From contig CAZQVB010000012.1 in the NCBI GenBank assembly GCA_964596645.1, positions 1-64,000 on the forward strand: a stretch of 64,000 nucleotides of DNA. The letters are read 5' to 3'. The translations under genes were made by a program, and so were the position numbers. Origin of the DNA: CAVQEK01 sp964596645 (GTDB lineage Bacteria > Bacteroidota > Bacteroidia > Cytophagales > Cyclobacteriaceae). How positions within the stretch are numbered: the stretch's first letter is position 1; every line of letters starts with the position of its first letter. Under the pieces are notes generated by a model, which was given only the letters and a program-made list of their open reading frames with translations, did not search any database and had not been told where the DNA came from. This document shows, one piece after another, positions 37,801 through 52,800 of this stretch.

Positions 37801-40800
37801 AACTCAGCTTACCATCGAACACGGCTAAATGATAGGCATAGGAGCCCATAACATGTAAATTGTTCACAGGGCCGAGGTTGTCGTTTACCACATTGATACC
37901 GGCCCCGCTTCTAAACTTAAGTATGGGTGTAGTGAGGTTGAGCACTTGTGTGGTAGGTGCACCGCCGTCGTCGAAGGTGGGGGTATAGCCCAACCACTGC
38001 GATCGATGGAGAAATGTCATCTTAGTGTTTCCTTCCACGCCGGCAAAGGCCGGGTTATAGAAAAGCTGGTTGTGCATGTACTGCGAAAAGACCGGATCTT
38101 GCTGACCGTAGGCCGGCACCAAGCCTGAAAGCAATACTATAAGTATGAGTATATTTCTCCCTGATTTCAACATGGTTACAACAATAAGGATTATCAATAA
38201 GGGAAAAATAGCATAATTCCCCATTTTATTACAGCCTGTAATATTTAAAAATTTGTGGGACTAAAACGCGGGAGCTCCCGACAAATTACGGATCCTATTT
38301 GTTGGCTTGTTTGATATACTCTTCCAATGCTCCCGTCATAGAAGGTGCATTGGGCATGGGCGCCTGTATATCGAGGATGAGTCCCGCATCGCGTACGGCT
38401 TTGGCAGTGGTGGGTCCAAAAGCTGCTATGCGGGTATTTTTTTGGTCGAACTCCGGGAAGTTGACAAACAGGGAATTGATACCGGAAGGACTGAAAAAGG
38501 CAATTACATCATAATTCACTTCGGCCAGGTCGGAAAGGTCGCTGGCTACGGTGTGGTAAATGACCGCCTCTACAAAATTGTAGTTGTTGTCTTCAAGGAA
38601 GGTGGGTATGTCTTCTTTACGGATGTTGGAGCAGGGAAAAATGTATTTCTCGTTCTTGTGCTTTTTTAGAATTTCGATGAGGTCTTGCGCCGTTTTGGAG
38701 CCGGTAAATATCTTGCGCTTGCGAATGACAATGTATTTCTGAAGATAATTTGCCGTCTGCTCCGAAATGCAAAAATACTTCATATCTGCGGGCACCTCTA
38801 CCTTCAGCTCCTGGCAGAGCCGAAAAAAGTGATCTACCGCATTGCGACTGGTAAAGATGATGGCTGTGTGCTTCAGCACGTCAATCTTTTGCTTCCTAAA
38901 CTCCTTGGACGTGATTGGATCTACCTTGATGAATGGCCTGAAGTCGATCTTAAGGTTATATTTTTTCGCGAGTTTATAATAGGGGGAATTGTCGTCTTTA
39001 GGCTTAGGCTGTGAAACTAATATATTCTTTACCGCGCGCAATCTATCCTTATCTGTCACTAACATATCCTTTGATCTGCTCTTTTTGGTCACTGATGCTC
39101 AGGGTTGAAAAAATTTGGCCCCCAACAAAACAGGGAGCAATTCTGTGGTGCAAAGGTAAGAAAATAAATGTAGATAATGCACTGGCACTTTGCTTATGAG
39201 CTTGAAATACAACACAGCAAATCGCAGCAGGCTAAACCCTAGAGCGAGAAAATAGAGAAGTTGGGCCATGTGCGGAGGCCACGGCCGGCCCGTGAGCACC
39301 ATCACGACTACTAACAGAAACAGGAGCCCATAAAAGAAAAAGGAGAGCTTGATGAAGTCGAAGAAGTACACATTGACAACCTCACGAAAATCAAACAACT
39401 CGCTGATGAGGGAGATCAAAACCAGCTTTAAAATGATCAGTATGAAAACTGCTGCACTGAGCAGCAGCCAGGTGAGCAGCGTATCGCCAATGTGCATGAA
39501 GTTGATCGGTAGCGCTGTACCCGTCTGTTGAAAAAATACCATGACGATGAAGGCGATCATGGTGGCGTGCGCGAGCAAAAACAGCAACTGACTGGTGGTG
39601 AGAAACCGTGATTTGTACAAGTCTTCATCGAACAGCCTACTCAGAAATACGGAAGACACATTGAAAAACTCACGGAAATCTTTTGGATAAGCATTCAGTA
39701 GCAGCGCAAAAAATGTGAATACCACCAGGAAAAGGATGATAATGGATGAGGTGCCGAACAAGCCGACACGCCTGAACACCGGACTGGCCTCAGATACCCG
39801 CTCTACAACAGCCCCCCGCCTGCCCACGTACAGCACGAGGTCGTCAACCTGGCTCTGTGGCTGGTATACAGTGAGGTGTAGTTGGCCCTGATGCCGCTTA
39901 AGGCTGTCGATGGGCAATATAAATGCCGACGAATCGGCCGAGCTGCTACGCAGGAGCTGGCCATTAGCAAAAAGCGATAGCGGCACAGGCGCATGCACCA
40001 CCAGATACGCATTGGTAAATTGCCTGAAATCGAGCTTTAAATGAATAATGTTGGTGGCTATGTCGTTGCCAGCTATGTATGGCACCAGTGTATTCTCTGA
40101 TTCATCGTAGTAAAGCCATTCAGCACTCAGGTCTTTCAGAACCTGATACTCCACCTTCGCACCGGCATTTGGTTGGGCAAGTAAGCTGCCACAAAGCATA
40201 CTCAGTGCTATAAAAAAAATGAATGGCTTATTCATGCTCTCAAAACAAGGAAATATTTTTCAACTACTGCCCTGCAAAACATGATAATAATTACAACCAA
40301 CGCCTGCCTGCCCATTTCCAAATTTTTTCTGTCACCCATCAAAACCTGCCCGTATAGCCCAGATGTATTTTGGCAAAATCAAACGCAAAAGCCTGCTCCT
40401 TTGACTTGCCCAGAGCGAAGATGATCTGGAACAGACCGGCCGCACTTTCCAATTGCAGGCCTGCGCCCACACCCAGTGGAAAATCAGTATAGGTACTGCT
40501 TTGCCTGCGGGCGATCATGGCCTGGTCGTAAAACAGCAGCATATAGCTTTGTTCGGCGAAAAGCGCCCGCATCTCCAGCCGGGCAAGGGCATACTCCGTC
40601 ACAAAGAAGAAGTCTTCGTTGAATCCGCGGATGGATTGCAAACCACCCAAACGCATCATTTCATTGAAGAATAGCTGCTCCCCAAACAGGCCTCCTGCGC
40701 GCACCTCAGCCATAGCAAACAGTGGCCCGCCAAGTGGAGTGTAGTACAGTCCTTGCGCGTATGCCTGATATTGGGTGCTGTTTTGCTCAATGCCTTCATA

Positions 40801-43800
40801 CAGCCCTGCGTCGAGCGAGGCATTTTTTTTAATGCTCTTGCTGCCCACGGCAGCGGAAGCACTCCAGGCATAGCCCCTTGTGGGAAATAGCGGATCATTT
40901 AGCCGATCGCTGCGCAGGTACATACCGTAGTAGCGTACGTTCATGTCGAGCACGTTGGGCAGTGAAGATTCTTCCGCTCCGATACGGGTCGATAGCAGGT
41001 TGGATTGTGCCAGGGTGGTTTTCACGCCCAAGAGCAAACCCCGCCCCGCACGATAGTAGCCGGCAATTTCCAGATCGCGGTTCAGGAAGGTGCTGTCTTG
41101 CTTCAACAGGCGAAAACCTGCCGACAAGCCTATGGGAGAGCGCAATAGGTTGGGGTGATCGTAAGCGGACGTCAACTTTTGGGAATCAACATTGAACCGT
41201 TGCCAATGAAAAAAAAGCTGCTTGCCACTGGCAAACAGGTTGTGCAGATCGAGGGTGGCCTGTCCGGTAAGCAGCAGGCCGTCACCATTCTCATTGGGCA
41301 ATAGCCCCAATATGCCATCGAGCCTGTTCGCTTTTTGCTTTTGCAATACCAGATGAACCTGAGCCTTTCCATCTTCAAATACAACTTCAGGTGCGCCGGC
41401 CAAGTTGGTAAATGCCAAATTTGCCAGTCGGGCCGGCAGCTCATCGATCAGCGCTTGTTGAAATGGCTTACCCGCATATATGCCGAGATACGCTGCAAGA
41501 AAACGATCATCGATCGTAAAGTCTGACTGCACATGCAGGCTGTCGAATGTGAAATAAGGCCCTGGCTCGAAAATGAGCTTTGCTCCAATGCGCTCTTCCC
41601 TTATCTCTATAGAATCAAGAAAAGCCATAGCAAATGGATGCCCGTGATTGTCGGCATAGTCGATGAGCTTTTCTATAAGTGTGGCCAGCGCAGTGTAGCG
41701 AAAGATTGCCTGCCGGAAGTCGTGGGTGTCGTAGCCTATGGCGCGCAGTACATCCGGCTCTATACCTGCCGTTGTCAATTCTGCCCATTGATACATGTCG
41801 CCAGTAAAGAAATGAATGGATTGACTGCTGTCTGAAAGCATCTGAAACCAAGCCGTGAGATAGCCGCGGCTGTACAATTCATGAAGCATGGCCTGTAGTT
41901 GAGCGTCCAGATCGGTTGGCGTGCCGCTGATCGAAAGCGACGGCTTCACTTCCTCTGCCCGCTCCGGCGTACGGTAGAAATGCAGCCGGAGTGTATCGAT
42001 GGGTGGTGCGGCCGTACAGGTGCCACCGGCTGCCATTGCCAACATAAAGCCATACATTAATGCCCGGATTGCTTTACTTCGCACCGTATAAAAGATAGAC
42101 ATCATTGGCCGGAATTTATCTCCATATTCCATTTTGCCGACAGGCATGTTACTACTGCGACTTTCACTTCAGCACATCGCTGCAATATAAAGCCGACATG
42201 GTATATGCCCTTGCTTCGGAACTGGAATTGCAAAAGCACTACTTGTCAGGGGCGCCCATCCGTACGTTATACCTGGGCGGGGGCACGCCTTCCTTGCTCG
42301 ATGCACAGGAGCTGGAGCTTTTGCTCAATGCGCTGCATGAACACTACGACCTCACCGGGCTCAAAGAGTTTACGCTTGAGGCCAATCCGGACGATCTAAC
42401 CGCTGATAAACTGGCCCTCCTGCGCTCCTTCGGCGTAGACCGTCTCAGCATTGGCATTCAGTCATTTCAAGATAGTACGCTGAAATACCTGCACCGCCTG
42501 CACGATGCCCGGCAAGCCTTAGAAGCGTATGCACTGGCCCGCAAGGCAGGATTTGAAAATATATCCATCGATTTGATGTTTGGCATTCCCGACAGTGCGA
42601 ACCAGGCTTGGCTCGATGATATTGAACAGGCTTTGCAGCTACGGCCGGAGCACATTTCGGCCTACTGCCTCACCATAGAATCGCGCACTGTATTTGGGCA
42701 CTGGTGGCAAAAAAACAAGCTGACACCGGTAAGCGAGGATAAGGCCGCCAGTCAATTTGAGCTGTTGATGGAGAGGCTGTCCGGGGCTGGCTACGAACAA
42801 TACGAAATTTCCAACTTTGCAAGAGGGCAGCGCTTCGCGATGCACAACAGCAGCTATTGGCAGCACATCCCCTATCTCGGCATCGGCCCGGGCGCCCATT
42901 CCTTCGACGGAAAAAGCAGGCAATTCAACATCCGACAAAACCACCATTATATAAAGCGTATACAAGCCACTGAGGTGCCCGCCGGGCGTGAAGAGCTCAG
43001 CACACTAGACCTGGCCAACGAATACATGATGATGTCCATCCGCACCAGCCAAGGGCTTGATTTGGGAAAATTGGAGAAACGCTATGGTGTGGACAGCGCG
43101 CTGATATTGCCGGTAGTGGCCGGGCACCTGGCAGAAGGCACGATGATACAATCGGGTAACTTATTGTGGCTTACGCCCAGAGGCCGGTTGCTGGCTGATG
43201 AGATTACGGCTCAGCTTTTTCTTGATCGTCTTTGAAGCCCCCGGCTATCGGCACCCGAAAGCCAAAATGTACGCCTATGATGCGCTGCTGTGAAAGCTCT
43301 TGCTCTCTGAATTCCACCTTCTGTACGTTGGCAAAACCAAACGTATAGCGCGCCTCGGCCATGAAAGTGCCAAATGACAGCTCATACTCAAACCCGGCGC
43401 CTGCCTTCAATCCAAAATCAACGCGGTTGTCGTCGTCGGAGAAAACATATTCTCCTTCGGTCACCACGCCCGTCTTCACATCCGTCACTGTGCTTTGCGC
43501 GCTCCATGCAAATGCGATATAGGGCCCCAGGTCCATGATGATTTTGAAATTGCCTGCCCCAAACTGGCCATGCGACAGCAGTGGCACTTCCAGATAATTG
43601 ATCAGCCGGTTTTCCAAAATATCAGGAAGTCGCTCGGGTGCAATTACGGCACCGGCCGTATCCAGGCTTTCTTTCCAGCCACGCTGTGCGTAGTTCAGCT
43701 CCAGTTGCATGCCGAAATGTTTCCCCGACATATAGGTAAGAAAAATACCGGCGTGCAATCCCTGCCTATAATCCGTGTTTTTTACATCATACTCATCGAT

Positions 43801-46800
43801 ATAGCGGAAATCGACAGTGCTAAAATTTACACCGCTTTGAATGCCCACCTGCAACTGTCCCTGAGCGCTGGCGATGCAGGGAAGCCATGAAAGGAAGAGT
43901 AGTGCCGGCAGTGTTTTCATTGTGTGCAAAATTCAAAAATAAGCATATACCGTACAAATAGCTGCGCGGCAGAGCGTTTATTGCAGCAAGATTGCGTGCA
44001 AAATATTTTTGGGGAGGCAAAATTGTTTTACATTTGCACCTCATTTGTAAAAAGTGTACTGTTATGGCTGTTACTACCCTTAAAAGGAAAAAGCAAAAGA
44101 ACCGTCTGAAATCAAGAATTCGTCAGGTACAGATAAAGAGGCTGACGGCAAAGCCTGTGATAAAAAAGGTAGACGTAGAAGCGCTGAAGGCTGAGTTTGA
44201 AAACACACCTAAGACAGCCGAGAAGAAAGAAGATACAAAAGCCGAGGCCAAAAAAGAGAGTCAGGCTGAAGCAAAGGTGAAAGAGGGCAACGAAAAGCCA
44301 AAAGCAGAAAAAGAGGAACAATCTTCCGAATCGCCCAAAGCAGAAGCCAAGGCGCCTAAAGCCGAGAAGGCTGCCGAAGAGACACCGGAGAAGGAAGAAG
44401 ACAAAGCTTAGTTCTATACAATATTTTTTTTCCCTGTTTGTGTTTTTTAATGCAGACAGGGTTTTTTTATTCTATCGCATCCCGTTCGTGGTACAATAGC
44501 TCTGGGCCTTCGCACTCTTTTCAGGCAACTACTGCCTGCCTCGCCTGCCCAATTCTATCACTTCCAGATTGGCCAATTTTCCGTCAGCAATTTCAAAGCG
44601 CAGCATAGTACGCATGGTATGAAAGCCCTGTTGACCGGCAGCACCGGGATTCATAAACAGCATTTTTCCCATCGACTTGTCTGGCATCACCTTCAGTATG
44701 TGCGAGTGGCCGCATATAAATAAGTCTGGCGCATACTCCTTCAGCCTGGCCCGAACACCAGGCGCATACCGAGCCGGAGTGCCGCCAATGTGTGTCATAT
44801 ACACCTTCAGACCGTGCAGGTGAAAGAGCAACTCCTCCGGATATCGTTCTCTCATTGGCCCGTCGTCGATGTTGCCATACACTGCACGCACAGGCTTGAA
44901 CTGCTCCAATCGCTCGGCCACAGGCAGGCTGCCGATATCACCCGCATGCCACAGCTCGTCTACTTCAGCGAAGTGCACGAAAATGCGCTCATCCAGATGA
45001 CCATGCGTGTCGGATATCAAGCCAATTTTCATTGATATAAAATAGGTGAATGTCTGACTAAAACCAGGCCACTGCCTGCCAGCGAAAAGCCCACTTCCAA
45101 TTGATCTGCCAATGTGGTATCTGTGCTGATTGAAAGAGCTGCTCTAAATCGTGTCTTGAGAAGGCTCGCAGTACAGAGAGCGGCGCATCATGTACTACCA
45201 TGGGCGATTTTGAAAATGCTCTTGTGATGTGCTTGATGCTGTAATAGGCAAAAGGATGTCTGTGTATGTCGTTGATAATAATGCCCATGCCCGCCTGTTG
45301 GCTATATCGTTTTAATATATCCCGAAGCTCCCCAAAAGTGAAATGGTGTAGAAACAACGTATTGACCACGACATCGAAGGACAGCCTGCTGAACTCCTCA
45401 GAGAAGATGTTGATGGCCATAAATTCTGCATTGGGCATATCTGCACAATTCTTCCGCGCATAGTCTATGATATTGGGGTTGGCATCGATGCCAATGAGAT
45501 GCACGGCAATGCCGCGGCGACTGGCCCACTTATCGATCAGCTTCAACATATCACCGCCGCCGCAGCCTACGTCTGCCACCACGAGGGGCCGGTCGGCAGG
45601 CACTTCTACTTTGCTCAGCAGCAGCTGCAGCCCTTGTATCGTTACCTGGTTGCCACCGAGCAGCCGGTTGATGATCTCCAACTCGCGCAAGGCGGCATTC
45701 ACCACCGGACCGTTGCATTCAAGGTCGTCCATTACCTCTATTTGCGAAGCTCGTTTGGTAAAGTCAGGCGCCATCTACACAACTTCTAAAAGCATGGATT
45801 CTAACGTAAGGCCAGGCCCAAAGGCAAAGCTCAGCACCTTCTTTCCCCGATCATCGGCCGATAGCTTTTCCAATATTTCCCTGAGCACAAAAAGCACCGT
45901 CGGCGACGACATATTGCCATACTGCCGCAGTACATGATACGCTGGCGCGTTGTGATCTGCCGACATCTTCAGCGCCTTCTCTATGGACTCCAATATTTTT
46001 TTTCCCCCCGGGTGTATGGCAAAGAAGTCGATATCTTCCACACGCAACCCAAGCCTTTGCAGCAGCCGCTCTGTTAGTGTGCCTATACCGGCCTCTATCA
46101 GCTCGGGCACGTAAGACGACAGCCGCATCTCAAAACCATGATCACCCACATGCCAGGCCATGTCGTCGTGCCCTTGCCGGGCCAGGTCGCTAAAGAAACG
46201 CACCGGCTTCAGGCCGCTTGCCGCACCACCCTGCATCAGCATGGCTGCCGCCCCATCGCCAAACAGTGCTGCGGAGAGCAGGTGATCGTCTTCACTGTTT
46301 TTCTGAAAATGAATGGAGCAAAGCTCCACCGCCACAATCAGTACCCGGGCATCTGCATCACTCTCTGCAATGGCATGGCCCACCTTTATGGCATTGAAGG
46401 CCGCATAGCAGCCCATGAAATTGATGGCGGTCCGTTGCACATGCGTAGGCAGACCCAGCGCATCTACGAGCAGTATGTCAATACCCGGTGCATACATACC
46501 CGTGCAACTGACTACGATCAGGTGCGTGATGCTATCGGCAGAAACCGCTTGTTGACTTTGCAGGCATTTGAGGGCTGCACTTGTCGCAAGCGGCACGGCT
46601 TCCCGCTCATACAGCTTCATGCGATCGGCAGTAGATGGGAACGGGCTGAGATCTTCGTTGGGCGGGAAGAATGTGTAGTTGGAGGGTTCCTGTGTGAAAT
46701 CGCCAATGACAGAGTGGCGATGGTCGATGCCCGAAGCCCTGTACAACGCCCGCAGCCGGCGGGCCGCATTATCGTCGAGCTTCAGGGCGCTTGCCATAAA

Positions 46801-49800
46801 TCCGGCTACCTGCGCTTGTGGCATTTTGTGCGGCGGTACAGCCGTAGCAATGGCAGTAATTACACTCATGTTTTATAATAATTGAAATAATAATAACTTG
46901 TTCGAAAACCTCAATATATGCTGGCAAGGTCTACCTGGCTTCATCTTCGCGTACCTTTTTCCTTTTTTCTACTGCCGGTATTTCTTTTTGCGCTGGCGGT
47001 AAGTCCACAACCTGACTGGATTTTGGCTGTGATTGTTTTCGTGAGCGTTCATTTTTTTCTATACCCTGCCAGCAATGCCTACAACAGCTACTATGACAAG
47101 GACGAAAAAAGCATAGGCGGCCTCGAAAATCCACCGCCCGTCAGCAGGCAACTCTATTTTGCTGCGCTTACATTCGATCTGGTGGCGCTGCTGCTCGGCT
47201 GCTTCATAGGCTGGCAGTACGTGCTCATGCTGTTTATATATGGTATCGTGTCCAAAGCCTACAGCCATCCGTCGGTAAGGCTCAAACGATTTGCCGTCAC
47301 CGGGTGGCTTATCGCAGGTTTCTTTCAGGGTTTTTTCACTTTTCTGCTGTGCTACCTGGGCATCAACGACGTCGGGATAGAAGCGCTCGCACATCCGCAG
47401 GTGATGATACCGGCCGGCCTCACCTCATTGCTGCTTTGGGGGTCGTACCCCATGACGCAGGTATACCAGCACGAAGAAGATGAGAAACGCGGGGACCGCA
47501 CCATCAGTTTGAGGCTGGGCATCATGGGCACTTTTCATTTTACAGCGGTGATGTTCACCATTGCCAATGCAGCATTTGTGGTTTATCTGGGTGTTTTTCA
47601 TTCTTGGCACATGGCGCTTTTGTTTGAGCTGCTTCTGCTGCCGGTACTGGTATTTTTTGGCTGGTGGTACATGAAGGTGAAAAAGAATAACAAGGAGGCC
47701 AATTTTCGCAATACCATGCGCCTCAACCTTATATCGGCTGTGTGTATGAACGCTTACTTCATTTTCCTTGCCGTTCTATAAAGCTTCAGTGGCCATTTCT
47801 GCCGCCTGTGGCATTTCAGCAGATGTTGGCTGTGGCAGGCACATAGTCGGGGCGAAACGTTGAAATTTGTAGAGAATTGCCTTTTATTGTAAGCGCACGA
47901 CATTAGACAATTGGCTTTATCAGGAGGATCCGGGGTGCATAATTTTTTTGGTATCACAAGGCATATGTAAGCCGGCAAATAGGTGAAGCATTGGCCATTC
48001 CGCATAATTCATGCTTATGCATTTTCTTTACGGACTATTAGGCAGCTACATCGGCGGCGTCATGTTTGGTCCGATCAATCTATCGGTAGTAGAGGTCACG
48101 CTGAAGCACAACTTAAAAAGCGGCCTGCGCTTCGCGGCGGCGGCAGCATTGGTGGAAATAGCCCAGGCCGGTGTGGCCGTTTTCTTTGGCAAGTTTATAG
48201 GCCAACAGTTGGCGCAGCATCCCAGCCTTCAGTGGCTTATAGTTGTATTTTTTGCGGGACTGGGTATGTATTTTATTTTAAAGAGGCAAGCGCCACCCGT
48301 CCATAAAGTATCAACCAAAAGCCCTTCCAACACTTCTCACTTCGTCAACGGCGGCATCATCGCGGCCATCAACCCTCAGGCTATTCCTTATTGGATATTC
48401 GTATTGGCATTTCTGAATTCTTCCAACGTGCTGGCGTTCGACACGCTGAACCTGTTCATTTTTTTAGCCGGAGTATCCATAGGCAAATTCATCATATTAA
48501 GCACCTTTGGCTTCTTCAGCGAGCGTATAGGCAGAAGGATAAAGCATCTGGATGAGTACGTGAGCAAAGGAGTCGGCATACTTTTACTGGCCATAGGGGT
48601 GATTCAGATGTTTCGGATTTTGCTCCTATAAAGAAAGGGCCCGAAGGCCCTTTACTCTTGAACACTTGACTAAACCAAAAAGTTGACTACTAATGTTACT
48701 AACTCGCTAGTGTTAGCAATACATTTCTGTATACCGGAATAATGAAATAAAGTAACCGATAAGTACAATTTCTGCTTTTAATATTTATCTTGCTTTTATT
48801 AAGAAATCATCGTCAATGTCACGATTTTAATATCATTGGGCTCACCGTCCAATTTGTACAGTTAATGCGCTCATAAAAACTAACCGCCTTTTTTTATGGC
48901 CGAAAAAAGATCCATTTGGCCGATACCTACAGATGTGTTTGAAGACAAAGTACTGAAGGTGACTTTGTTGGCTGTGATATTCATAGCCGGATTCTTTTTG
49001 ATCACCGATGCCATAGCAAACGACTTCACCAGTGTGGCCATTGAGTCTGCCGCCATTGTGTTCACCTTCATCATTCTGCAATCGTACAAGTCAGGAGTAC
49101 AACGTGAACTGGTAGCGCTCTACGCAGCCATTATTATGCTGGTTACCATCAACTTGTCGTGGTATTTCACGGGTTCTTTCGGTATGACCAACACGGCTTT
49201 GTATCTGCTCGTAGTGCAGGTGCTCATCATCATACTGCCGCGCAGGTTGTTGCTGCCCATGCTCATCATCATTTTTGCCACACTTACGGCTTATTTCCTT
49301 ATAGAGTTGAACACGAAGATGGATTTCGGAAGAAAAATTTCCATTACCCCGTCGATGCTTGTCACCATGTACATCAACAGCCTTATCATTTTTGCTGCGG
49401 GTGTGTACCTCATGCATTTGCTCATTCGCGGTTTTGAGCAGGAGCGCACCACCCGAGAGGCTGCCCTCGGCGACCTCTACGATAGCAATCAGGCGATCAT
49501 GGCGCAAAATGAGGAGTTGCTACAACAGAAAGAAGAGATAACCACACAGCGGGAGTACATAGAGCAGAAGAATAAGGAGCTGGAAAAAAAATCGGATGCG
49601 CTGGAGCTGGCCAACTGGCAGATACGGGAAATAAACAGCAATCTGGAAGAGAAGGTAGAAGCCCGCACCCGCGCGTTGCAACTGCTCAACAAAGAGCTTG
49701 ATCAACTCTTCTACAGGTCGTCGCACGATTTTCGAAGGCCCATCACCAGCCTTACCGGCCTGGTGACCATTGCCAACATGACGCTCACAGACTCGGCCGC

Positions 49801-52800
49801 CCTGGAGCTGTTCAACAAAGTGTCTGACACGGCCGGCAGCATGTATCGACTTATAGAGAAGATGCAAATGCTGTATGAAATAAGTCTTTTCGACCCTGAA
49901 CTTTCGCCCCGGCATGATTGGAAGAGCATGCAAAAAAATCTGCTGAACAAATTTCTTGAAGGGCAGCCATCCAATGGTCTTTCCATCAACTTCAACGTGC
50001 AATTGCAAAAGTACGCCGGTGATGATCCCCGCAATCTACTCATTGAGCTTATCCTGGTGAACCTGATAGAAAACGCATTGGCATACAACATCAAAAATAC
50101 CAAGGAGGTACTCATTTCGGTGTCGGAGCAACACAATGAGCTGCTTCTCATAGTAAAAGACAACGGCCAGGGTATACCAGAGCAATTTCTGGAGCGGGTG
50201 TATGAAATGTATTTCCGAGGCAATCTCGCCTCCAGCGGAAACGGGCTCGGTCTTTATGTGGTACGCAAGGCGGTGAATAAGATGCAGGGAAGCATTCGCA
50301 TACAAAGCAAGGCCAACGAGTTTACCGAGTTGTCTATAAAAATGCCTATGTACCTCTAGTTAAACTACTGCTCGCGCCATTTGATGCCACAGCCGATGGC
50401 TTTGGTCGTTGACGGATTGATTGTTTGTCCGCCTTTTAAAGCTTCTACGGCACTCTCTACGTACCTTTCATTTGCCTGCTGTGCATCTTTATAATTATTG
50501 TCGATAGCGCCAATATATTGCACACGCAAATCGCCATCGAGCACATAAACATGTGGGGTGCGTGTGGCGCCGTAAAAAGTGGCAATCTGCTGCGTATCGT
50601 CCAGCAGGTATGGGTAAGGCAGCGCTTTTTCCTGAGCACGTTGCTGCATCGCCTCGTATGAGTCGCCGGGTTGAATGGCAGCATCGTTGGGATTGATGGC
50701 CACCACAGGATAGCCCTGGGGTGCATATTTTTTATGCAAGGCAACTATTCTGTCTTCATAAGCCTTGGCATAGGGGCAGGTGTTGCAGGTGAACACGATA
50801 ATATATCCCTTTGCATCGTCAAAATCGGCCAGCGACACCATCTTGCCATCCACATTTTTCAATTCGAAATCGCGCGCCTGATCTCCGACCTTCAAGCCGG
50901 CATCGTCTGTACTGCCCGTAATGACCAGCGCCAGTGTGAATACGACCAATAAAATTGCTCTCAGTACCATAGTGAAACATTTTGGTTTATTGCTTATTTA
51001 GAATATCCTCCACCACATCGATCAAATCTGTCCCTTTGAACTCGCGCTCTAAAAAGTAGCGAAGGCCTTGCCGACAGTCTATAACAAGCGTAGCCGGCAC
51101 AGCGCCGCTCCACGCATCATCTACACGACTGATAAAATCATTGAAGTCTGTTTCATTGAGCAGCACTACCGGAGCGCGTACATTATTACTATGAAGAAAA
51201 GAGGTAACGCGAGTGGACAGATCATCCACATCATCCAGGCTCACCAGCGTCACCGACACATCGGCATACTGCTGGTGCACCTGCTCGAAGAGCGGCAACT
51301 CGGCAACACATGGCTTGCACCAGGTGGCCCAAAAGTTATAAACCTTCAGCCGATCTTCCCCACAGCTATCCATCATGGCAAAAAGCTCTGAAAACTGGAC
51401 TACTTCTATTTGCTGAGCGCGGGCATTATTGTTGGTGCTGAAAAAAATAGCCGCAAGCATTAAGCTCCATAACACAATATAATCGCGCGGGTTTTTCAGC
51501 ATAAAGTGGCACATAACCTGGGTGAAAAATAAAGGCGTAGCCGGAGAAGTTAATGCATGAGCAAGTAGCATCAAAATGCCAAAGCTCCGGAGCTTCCGGC
51601 CGATCATGAGGATTAAAAATATTGGAGGTACAAATTCACAAATTGGCAACGCAGCGCCGCCTTATTTGGATGTCGACAACTCATCTCAAACAAAGATTTA
51701 CAAAGATAATATTTGTGATTTTTGCAGGTAAAACACCCCGCTTGAGCCTTCGCCTCACTTATCCACATTTATCCACACTTATCCACAAAAAATAAAAGGC
51801 TAATTTTAATGTGCTCTAAATCAACGCGTTGCAAGACTGGTGCAACTCTAAACCCTTGTGGATAACCCCTTGTGGCTGACGTATTTACTATTTTCCAAAC
51901 GATTTGACGGAAAGTTTCCCACAAATTTTCTGATCGGCCGAAAACAAAAAAATCGCGCTCAGGCTGGTCTGTGCTCCCGTGTTATCACTCCATCCTGTCT
52001 TGCATCAATTTCGATCGATAGGTATTGAAAATACGCGACTTCGACACAAAGCCTTGGTATTGACCGTCGTCTATAACAGGCAAATTCCAAGCGCCTGTTT
52101 TCTCAAATTTATTCATGACTGAAAGCATTGAATCTGCAGACGACACACTCTCTGGCGGGTCGTTCATGATGCTCGATATAAGCGTATGCTCGCGCTTCTC
52201 TTCGTCGAACATAATGTCGCGTATGTCGTCGAGGGTGATGATGCCTACCAGTTGCTGATCCTCATCTACCACCGGAAAAATATTGCGCCTCGATCGGCGC
52301 ACCAGCTTTACCAGGTCTACCAGTTTTTGATTGGGCCGTATTTTCAGCAGATCATGCTCTATCAGCTTTTTCACGCTCATCGTGCTGAGCAGTTGCAGGT
52401 CTTTGTCGTGGGGTATGTACTCACCGCGTTCTATAAGCTCTTTGGTATATATGGAGTACTTTTCCATATAGCTGATGGTGCTGAAAGATATCGCCGACAC
52501 CAACATGAGCGGTACGAACAAGGTGTACCCACCGGTGATTTCAGCGATCAGGAATATCGCCGTAAGTGGTGCATGAAGCACACCGCTCATCACGCCGCAC
52601 ATACCTACCAGCGTGAAGTTGCTCAGGCTTACTACGGTATTATTCGATACGGTATTGATCACAAATGCAAAGAAAAAGCCGGTGACGCCGCCCAAAAAGA
52701 GCGATGGCGCAAAAATACCCCCGCTGCCCCCCGATCCGATGGTGACACTTGAAGCCAGTGGTTTGAACAGTATGATGCCAAACAAAAAGGCAATGAAAAT